The notes beneath the pieces were generated by a model. It did no database searches, was not told where the DNA came from, and was given only the letters and a program-made list of their open reading frames with translations. A stretch of DNA of 7,409 bases from CAYNDB01 sp964395915 (lineage in GTDB: Bacteria > Nitrospinota_A > UBA7883 > JAJRTC01), in contig CAYNDB010000117.1 of the NCBI GenBank assembly GCA_964395915.1, forward strand, positions 1 through 7,409. The letters are read 5' to 3'. Shown piece after piece: positions 1 to 5,091 of this stretch (position 1 is its first letter; each line of letters starts with the position of its first letter). A program made the position numbers and the translations under genes.

Positions 1-104
1 CGCTTATCAAAAGCCGTTAATTCAGTCTTCTTGGCCTCGGCTGGAACCACATAAAATACAGCGGCAACAGCCATGACCAGGTAAAATGTAATGGTTTTTC
101 TCAT
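1..104 (-). CDS. Small secreted protein, N-terminal part only (runs off left edge)
   Basis: Only the first 34 codons are visible. The ATG is at 104-102. The N-terminus is a textbook Sec signal peptide: basic start (MRK), a hydrophobic core of about 17 residues, then a P-A-E-A cleavage box at about residue 24, followed by a Lys-rich mature start (KKTELTAF). An in-frame GTG lies 12 bases upstream, but the ATG is preferred because the ribosome-binding site would sit almost on top of the GTG. The gene follows the stop codon of its upstream neighbour by 23 bases, and its ribosome-binding site lies inside that gap, so the two are probably co-transcribed. Both encode exported proteins that begin MRK. 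Too little of the mature protein is present to assign a family; a periplasmic or lipid-free secreted product is the most that can be said. Confidence 0.7.
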   Translation of the reverse strand, partial: MRKTITFYLVMAVAAVFYVVPAEAKKTELTAFDK

Positions 105-112
105 CAGGCTTT

Positions 113-124
113 TCACCCCCTCCT
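113..124 (-). promoter_or_regulatory. Ribosome-binding site of the left-edge secreted protein
   Basis: On the minus strand this reads AGGAGGGGGTGA. It offers two registers to the anti-Shine-Dalgarno: AGGAGG 14 bases before the ATG, and AGGGGGTGA (one mismatch to AGGAGGTGA) 8 bases before it. The second register gives normal spacing and supports the ATG at 104. The site begins 3 bases after the upstream gene's stop codon. Confidence 0.6.
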
Positions 125-127
125 AGT

Positions 128-550
128 TTATCTTTCGTGTTTGTAATAGGACCCAGCTTTGGCGTCCGCAGTCAACCTCTTGATCAAATAATCATTTGTG
201 TCCAAGACATCGATCCTTCTGGCGTTCCATTTCCCACCTTTTTGCCAACCATAAGCGGCAATAAGGTCACCTTTCTTAAGCTCTTTAAACTTCATGAACT
301 TACCCCTTTTAGCGGTCATTACATAGCATTCAGGTAAAAGATGGAGCGTGTAGGTCTTGGGGCTCTTTTCAAATCGAGTCTCTATAGTAACCTGCTTGCT
401 ACCAATACTCTTAATCTCACCGATTTGTAACGTATCTGTTGCAGCAGAGCCATTCCCCAAAGCTCCTGCGCTAGCAGATTGCACAAAAAATGTGGTGAAG
501 ACCAAGCCGGCCGTAAATATAACGGCCATTAAAAATTGAAACTTTCTCAC
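128..550 (-). CDS. Secreted small protein with a DUF5666-like beta domain
   Basis: A 140-residue exported protein from a GTG at 550. The frame is open up to a TTG at 571, but a strong AAGGAGGTG lies inside that extension, 9 bases before the GTG, so GTG is the better start. Residues 1-28 form a signal peptide (MRKF, hydrophobic core, cleavage after ASA). Residues 41-117 look like one small beta-barrel module: I-G-E-I-K-S-I at 43-49, a strand V-T-I-E-T, a T-Y-T-L strand, then F-K-E-L-K-K-G-D-L-I-A-A-Y-G near 88-101 and W-N-A-R-R-I-D-V-L at 108-116. This order (G-x-I-x-x-I, xTIxT, then LxxGDxV and a final A-x-x-I-x-V) resembles DUF5666-type periplasmic domains of unknown function. The assignment is by eye and is moderate. 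One cysteine (75) and a basic C-terminal tail (KHER) are present. No enzyme motif is seen. It heads a likely two-gene unit. Confidence 0.75.
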   Translation of the reverse strand: MRKFQFLMAVIFTAGLVFTTFFVQSASAGALGNGSAATDTLQIGEIKSIGSKQVTIETRFEKSPKTYTLHLLPECYVMTAKRGKFMKFKELKKGDLIAAYGWQKGGKWNARRIDVLDTNDYLIKRLTADAKAGSYYKHER

Positions 551-557
551 CGTATTA

Positions 558-566
558 CACCTCCTT
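558..566 (-). promoter_or_regulatory. Strong ribosome-binding site that decides the GTG start at 550
   Basis: Minus-strand AAGGAGGTG is a near-perfect anti-Shine-Dalgarno match. Its AGGAGG core ends 9 bases before GTG 550-548. It falls within the reading frame opened by the upstream TTG at 571, which argues that the first seven codons of that longer frame are not translated. Confidence 0.85.
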
Positions 567-609
567 CTCAAGAGAAAACATGGTTAAACGAAGATATGGG
601 AAACATTCA

Positions 610-626
610 TGCAATCGATATACCAA
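610..626 (-). promoter_or_regulatory. Candidate sigma54 (-24/-12) promoter for the small secreted genes
   Basis: The minus strand reads TTGGTATATCGATTGCA. Against the sigma54 consensus YTGGCACG-N4-TTGCW it matches 10 of 13 defined positions, including the near-invariant GG at -24 (624-623) and GC at -12 (612-611), which are separated by exactly 10 bases. Transcription would begin near 599, giving a leader of about 50 bases before GTG 550. I found no better-placed sigma70 hexamer pair close to the gene. The element is short and AT-rich, so a chance match is possible. Confidence 0.45.
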
Positions 627-824
627 CAAAATAAAGTGATTACCTAAAGGCTAATTATCCAAATAATCAAAAGGTTATAATATATAATAGATAAGGGAAT
701 TTGTCCCACTCCTGTTACACTTATCTGTATTTCCCCGCAACATCTTTTCTATCAATATGTTATGAAAGCATTATGCGATGAAAAATAATTTTGTCTTACT
801 ATGCCCTGCGGGTAACAAGTAAGG

Positions 825-855
825 AAACGTTTTGTTCAAATTGAACGAAACGCTT
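825..855 (-). terminator. Dyad after the synthase-like gene: possible terminator or operator
   Basis: Two arms, centred at 840, are inverted copies. Positions 828-837 pair with 843-852 (10 pairs, one a G-T), leaving a 5-base loop; the DNA symmetry runs through the loop as GTTCAA-A-TTGAAC. After one mismatch (827/853) two more A-T pairs follow. The dyad starts 6 bases after the stop codon at 862, as expected of a terminator, but on the minus strand it is followed only by TTTCCTT rather than a full U-tract, and the stem is not GC-rich. The near-perfect DNA symmetry equally fits a dimeric protein binding site, about 220 bp upstream of the candidate sigma54 promoter. Confidence 0.5.
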
Positions 856-861
856 TAACAG

Positions 862-3606
862 TTATTGAGAAACTAGCTCTTTGGTGATATCGGGTCTCAA
901 GCGCGCAAGCTCATTGAAAGCGGCAAGAGATTTTTCTTTCATGTTTAGCCGCTGATACGATTTGCCCAGGTAAAAATACGCTTCCGGCAGGTTCTTGTTA
1001 ATTTTTTTGACCCATTCGAAAATTTTTGAGGCTGTGTTGAAATCACCCCTATGATAATAGAGATATCCAAGGTCGAATACCGCGAGTCCGAGAAACGGAT
1101 CGCTTGGAACCAGCTTCGCCGCTTTCTTATAGCTTTCGATCTCCGCCGGGTAGTTCCTCCGGATATGCTCTATCTTGCCTTGGAGAAGCCATGACCGTCC
1201 TCTGAAGTACCGGTCGAGCGCTTTTTCAAATTCCGTATCCTCGCTGGCCCCAAATGTTGAAAGGCTTAATTTCTGACGGTTTTCTTTCATAGCCACAAAG
1301 TTTTGAAAGGCGTTTTCCTTTCTGGACCATATATTTTGTGGAGCCGTGTATTCAATCACAGGCCTGTTGTCACTGTTTATAGGAGAGCCTTCTGTAAAAT
1401 CGAGAACTCCCTGCCTGTCCATAATATAAAAGCTTAGAAAAGACATAGGGTCAGAGTGTTCTATCATGTCTTCCTTCACTTCTTCGTTTTCAAGGGATTT
1501 CAACAACGTGTCGGGACGGATACGAATCGGCTCTGAAGAGCCGAAAAGCAACAGTGTCGGGAGTTCGCTGTTAATGTCTCCGGCAAATACATTGACATGC
1601 TCGAAAGCGGTCGCAAAAGTCCGCATAATCACTTTCAGGTTTTCAGGCGATAGCTGGTAAAGTGGAAGCCATTGGGCCATAGCCCCCCCTTTTTTTAACT
1701 TTTCCTTAATTTCCTGATAATATTCGAGCGCATACAGAGATCCCACGCCGGCGCTGTCCGGCTGGTAAAGGTCCGCTACAACGAGGTCGTATTTACGTTT
1801 GGTCATCCGAACAAAATGGCGTCCGTCCCAAAAAGTAAGATGAAAACGTTTGTCGGCTATAATGTTGTGATTATCCTGCTTAAACAGATACTGGACGTCA
1901 AAAAGCGTGGGAACTATTTCAACACAGTCTATTCTTTCAACAGGATGACGTCCTATCGCCCCGGCTGTTATTCCGGCGCCAAGGGATATTAAAAGGACAT
2001 CCTTTGCGTCAGGTTTGAGAAGGAGCGGGATATGTCCAAAACGGACAGCCACATCTCCGCTTGTTGCCAGCTGGTAATTGTTTACCTGAAGCGTCAAGGG
2101 GCCATTTTTCATTTTTTGTGTGACACGCACCGATCCCATAACACCCTCACTGGCGAAAACCACCTTACCCTCGGCCCCGACTCCAAGCCCTATGTTAGTC
2201 CCGGATATAGCCACTGTAACAATTATCATTAGAGCCGCAGCGGCGGACGTAGGAAAAACCCAGCCGATTCCTTTACGGGAGGCGGACTTAAGCAGAGCGA
2301 TATAGCCGACCATGAGCGCAAGGCCTGATATGAGAAACAAGCTATTTTGGAGCCCAAAGACCGGCAATAGATAAAAACCGGCCATAAGTGAACCAACAAT
2401 TCCACCCAGAGTGCCAATCGCATACGTTAGCCCGGCATACCGACCCAAAGAGCCGAGAGATTCGACGGTAACGCGGCAGATTAACGGATATGAAAGCCCC
2501 ATTAGAAAAGCCGGAAACGTGAAGGCCAACGTCATCAGCACAAGCATTATAAAAACGTCTTTTGTAAGACTCATCCCATCAAACAGGGTTCCCAAGCCTA
2601 TGGCCATACCATTGATCTTCATAAAGAACAGTATGCTTATCATTCCCCAGATGCCGATGGCGACCTGGGCCATACCAAAGAGCCGAACGGGGTCTTTAAG
2701 GTTGTCCAGTTTTTTGGAAAAAAAGTGACTGCCGAGAGCCATGCCGAAAAGAAACACCGTCAAAAGGTTGCTAAATAAATACACCGTAGATTTAAAGGAA
2801 ACAATAAATGCGCGAGTCCAAAGAATCTCGTACGCAAGCGCGCAAAACCCGGAGCCGGCGGCGAGCGATAACGCAAGTCCTAAAGGAATATGAAGTTTAA
2901 ATGGCGTTTCCACCGTTTCAGTTCCCGGGACCTTTTCTTTTTTCTTTCTCGTTTTCTTTTTCTGCTGTTTCGGCTCTGGTATTGTTTCCACCTCCAGCGC
3001 TGGAGCTCTCCATACCATCGCGGCGGCCAGCAAATTGAGAACAAACGCTGTCGCCAGGGCCCCCCAGTTTCCCAGGTAATATATGAGCGCGTATCCACTC
3101 AGAAAACAGCCGACCATTGCGCCATATGTGTTTGCCGCGTATAGCGATCCTATACCCGCGCCAATATTGTCGAAGCGCGTAACGTAGAATTTGCTCATGA
3201 CTGGCAACGTCCCTCCCATAAGCGTGGTCGGGATGAGCAGAATAAGGAAAAGAGAAGCAAAACGAATGAGGCTCCAGTGAATGGAACCGACTGATTCCGC
3301 CGTCATGAACCCTACTATAGTGTCGTCGAGCGCATGAATAAGACCGCTTATCACAATGGCGGATATAGCTATCGCCAATTCCAGCCTGACATACGTTTTA
3401 AGCGGGGTTTTGGAAGTGTCAATCCATTTCCCCCAAGCGTAGGAACCTAAAGCCAGGCCGGAAAGGAAACCTGCGACCACCACCGACACGGCGTACACAG
3501 TGTTGCCAAACACAAGGGTAAACATACGCACCCAAACGATCTGGTATATGAGACCAGCGGCGCCGGACAGAAAAAAGCATAAAGTGTAGATTTTATGAAC
3601 TGTCAT
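862..3606 (-). CDS. Polytopic membrane protein fused to a spermidine-synthase-like domain and TPR tail
   Basis: A 914-residue inner-membrane protein of the fused MFS-like/spermidine synthase type. Residues 5-200 and 242-440 are two homologous membrane halves. Each opens with a G-x-x-x-L-x-Y-[QE]-I-[VL]-W-x-R segment (17-27 and 253-265) followed by F-x-x-G-[LM]-A-L-G-S, and later carries an L-M-G-x-x-x-P loop (129-135 and 368-374). A Lys/Arg-rich cytoplasmic linker (212-226) joins them. A final helix lies near 450-468. Residues 485-690 form a Rossmann methyltransferase-like fold: S-L-G-A-G-I-T-A-G (541-549), the acidic strand end C-V-E-I (561-564), D-G-R-H-F (594-598), and V-V-A-D-L-Y-Q-P with S-L-Y (609-625). 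Residues 800-910 contain about two to three TPR-like repeats. Canonical polyamine residues are altered: GGGDGG is replaced by LGAGIT, and the second Asp of the DxxD gate is Gln615. The substrate is therefore unknown. It lies 51 bp after the regulator gene with a weak ribosome-binding site (GAG at 3617-3615), so it is probably in the same operon. Confidence 0.85.
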   Translation of the reverse strand: MTVHKIYTLCFFLSGAAGLIYQIVWVRMFTLVFGNTVYAVSVVVAGFLSGLALGSYAWGKWIDTSKTPLKTYVRLELAIAISAIVISGLIHALDDTIVGFMTAESVGSIHWSLIRFASLFLILLIPTTLMGGTLPVMSKFYVTRFDNIGAGIGSLYAANTYGAMVGCFLSGYALIYYLGNWGALATAFVLNLLAAAMVWRAPALEVETIPEPKQQKKKTRKKKEKVPGTETVETPFKLHIPLGLALSLAAGSGFCALAYEILWTRAFIVSFKSTVYLFSNLLTVFLFGMALGSHFFSKKLDNLKDPVRLFGMAQVAIGIWGMISILFFMKINGMAIGLGTLFDGMSLTKDVFIMLVLMTLAFTFPAFLMGLSYPLICRVTVESLGSLGRYAGLTYAIGTLGGIVGSLMAGFYLLPVFGLQNSLFLISGLALMVGYIALLKSASRKGIGWVFPTSAAAALMIIVTVAISGTNIGLGVGAEGKVVFASEGVMGSVRVTQKMKNGPLTLQVNNYQLATSGDVAVRFGHIPLLLKPDAKDVLLISLGAGITAGAIGRHPVERIDCVEIVPTLFDVQYLFKQDNHNIIADKRFHLTFWDGRHFVRMTKRKYDLVVADLYQPDSAGVGSLYALEYYQEIKEKLKKGGAMAQWLPLYQLSPENLKVIMRTFATAFEHVNVFAGDINSELPTLLLFGSSEPIRIRPDTLLKSLENEEVKEDMIEHSDPMSFLSFYIMDRQGVLDFTEGSPINSDNRPVIEYTAPQNIWSRKENAFQNFVAMKENRQKLSLSTFGASEDTEFEKALDRYFRGRSWLLQGKIEHIRRNYPAEIESYKKAAKLVPSDPFLGLAVFDLGYLYYHRGDFNTASKIFEWVKKINKNLPEAYFYLGKSYQRLNMKEKSLAAFNELARLRPDITKELVSQ

Positions 3607-3657
3607 GAAAGTTTCTCGCTTTTTATTGTGATGCCAACAACAAATGCGCTGGCTTTT

Positions 3658-5091
3658 TTATCTCCATTGGCCCTTCGGCCCCTTGTCAGAAGGATGATCC
3701 CCTCTCGTAGAGCGCTCGTGGGTGGCCAACCGCGTAAGGTCGTTTCGTTTAATCATTCTGTACAACGACATCCTGGCTATTCCGGCCTCCTCTGACGCTT
3801 TGGAAATATTCCCGTTGGTAGCCAACAATAGGTTTTCAAGATATTGTTTTTCGAAACGTTTCAACCATTTTTCCTTCACTTCCTTAAAGGCGAGTCCGCT
3901 TATCAATGACGCCTGTCGCACATGTTCCGGAATATCTTTTACCATCAAGGTTTGCCCCATTGTGACCGAAGCGGTCATCTCGATGACGCTACGCAGCTCT
4001 CTAACATTACCGGGCCATTCGTATTCCATAAGCTTTGCGAGCGTGTCGTGATGAATCGACTTGGGGGGTGTATTCTGTTTTTCCGCCACCCGCTTAAGGA
4101 AAATATCGCACAGTATACCTATATCCTCTTTTCGCTCCCTCAATGAAGGAATCCGTATGTTAACAACATTAAGAAAGTAGTACAGGTTCTCCCTGAACTC
4201 CTGCCTGGCGGTTGCCACATGAAGGTCGCTCGTTGTTGAGGCTATTATCCTTACATCTATCGGAACCCAATCCCACTCGCCGCGCCGTTGCGTCTTTTTG
4301 TCTTGAAGGATCTTTAACAGCCTGCCTTGAAGCCCCATGTCCAGCTCCTCTACTTTCTCCAGGTAAAGCGTGCCGCCATGAGTCGCTTCAAGAACGCTTT
4401 TATGAGCATGGCTGGACGAGTCGTCCGTGTCGCCACGTGGTGAGGCCTCAAGCATTTCCTTGGTCAATGTTTTGGAATCGACGACAAGGAATGGATGTTC
4501 CGACCTTGCGCTATGGATGTGGATAGCTCTGGCGGCCAACTCTTTACCTGTCCCGGTCTCTCCATGGATCAGAATGTTAGATTCCGTATCGGCCACTTTT
4601 TTAATCAAATCGACTATGCCAAGAAATTTGGGATGCTTGCCGACGAAATAATGGTTAAAAAAGTCGTTCCTCAATTTTATTTTAAGGGCGGCGTTCTCAA
4701 TTTTCAGGCGGTACTGGGTAAACGCCCGCCTTATGGTGACCACCAGCTGGTCGGACGAGAACGGCTTTGTCAGGTAATCAAAAGCTCCCATTTTCACCGC
4801 ATGGACCACACCTTCGGTAGTCGCATAGGCGGATATCATTACAACAGGAGCGTCGGGAAATTCGCCGTTTATCTCATTCAGGATTTCCACCCCGTTTTTC
4901 CCGGGCATTTTATAATCTGTCACAACCACCCAGGGCCGTACACGCCTGGCCAGCTCCAGGGCGTTCCGGCTGTCTGTCGTTGTCACGCATTCGTAACCTT
5001 CATCTTCAAGAATACGGGCGCAGCTTTCCAGAAGGTCCTCCTCATCATCGATAAGCAGAACGATACCTTTGGTTTTTCTATTTTCATGCAT
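3658..5091 (-). CDS. NtrC-family response regulator with a degenerate AAA+ domain and no GAFTGA
   Basis: A 477-residue cytoplasmic regulator. The receiver domain (9-125) is intact: acidic pair D15-D16, phospho-acceptor D59 in V-T-D-Y-K-M-P-G, Ser87, and Lys109 in L-T-K-P-F. A short helix leads to an AAA+ domain (148-393). Walker A is intact (G-E-T-G-T-G-K-E, 177-184), as are L-R-E-R (317-320) and the sensor 2 W-P-G-N-V-R-E-L (359-366). The C-terminus has a Fis-type helix-turn-helix (413-452), then a polar 25-residue tail. Key positions are lost: the L-F-G-H-E-K-G-A-F-T-G-A loop is replaced by S-P-R-G-D-T-D-D-S-S-S-H-A-H-K (217-231), Walker B D-E is E245-K246, the sensor 1 Asn is Thr287, and the second arginine of F-R-E-x-L-Y-Y-R is Phe306. 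It therefore probably cannot drive sigma54 open-complex formation. It overlaps the kinase gene by 8 bp without a clear ribosome-binding site, which suggests translational coupling and a cognate pair. Confidence 0.92.
   Translation of the reverse strand: MHENRKTKGIVLLIDDEEDLLESCARILEDEGYECVTTTDSRNALELARRVRPWVVVTDYKMPGKNGVEILNEINGEFPDAPVVMISAYATTEGVVHAVKMGAFDYLTKPFSSDQLVVTIRRAFTQYRLKIENAALKIKLRNDFFNHYFVGKHPKFLGIVDLIKKVADTESNILIHGETGTGKELAARAIHIHSARSEHPFLVVDSKTLTKEMLEASPRGDTDDSSSHAHKSVLEATHGGTLYLEKVEELDMGLQGRLLKILQDKKTQRRGEWDWVPIDVRIIASTTSDLHVATARQEFRENLYYFLNVVNIRIPSLRERKEDIGILCDIFLKRVAEKQNTPPKSIHHDTLAKLMEYEWPGNVRELRSVIEMTASVTMGQTLMVKDIPEHVRQASLISGLAFKEVKEKWLKRFEKQYLENLLLATNGNISKASEEAGIARMSLYRMIKRNDLTRLATHERSTRGDHPSDKGPKGQWR

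Larger units (their letters stand above)
551..861. other. Non-coding regulatory region, about 310 bp
   Basis: This stretch between the membrane synthase-like gene and the small secreted genes carries no credible reading frame. From right to left it holds a 31-base dyad just after the upstream gene's stop (825-855), a weak CCC-TGC-GGG mini-hairpin (804-812), an AT-rich block around 675-695 with overlapping TATAAT-like strings on both strands, the candidate sigma54 promoter (610-626), and the leader with a strong ribosome-binding site. It is visibly more AT-rich than the flanking genes. It probably combines the end of one transcription unit with the control region of the next. Confidence 0.65.

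Noticed and set aside
551..571. TTG start at 571 for the DUF5666-like protein
   Set aside because: The strong AAGGAGGTG lies inside this extension and points to GTG 550, which also gives a standard signal peptide.
676..690. Overlapping TATAAT-like strings as a plus-strand sigma70 promoter
   Set aside because: There is no gene to express on the plus strand and no convincing -35; AT-rich sequence easily gives such matches.
695..707. GGGA-N5-TCCC inverted repeat
   Set aside because: Four-base arms are expected by chance in a region of this size, and nothing nearby supports a site.
804..812. CCC-TGC-GGG mini-hairpin as the terminator of the synthase-like gene
   Set aside because: The stem has only three pairs and the nearest T-rich stretch on the minus strand is more than 15 bases away.
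2411..2728. Plus-strand frame of 105 codons, and similar plus-strand frames across 1466-6730
   Set aside because: All are antisense to clear protein families, with no ribosome-binding site or recognisable product.
3622..3637. Sigma54-like -24 half site (TTGGCATCACA) upstream of the membrane synthase-like gene
   Set aside because: The -24 half looks good, but the position 10 bases after GG is AA rather than GC, so there is no -12 element.
4381..4450. Possible frameshift explaining the missing GAFTGA in the regulator
   Set aside because: I read the other two minus-strand frames here; neither encodes an L-F-G-H or G-A-F-T-G-A-like sequence and one meets a stop, so compensating frameshifts do not restore the motif.
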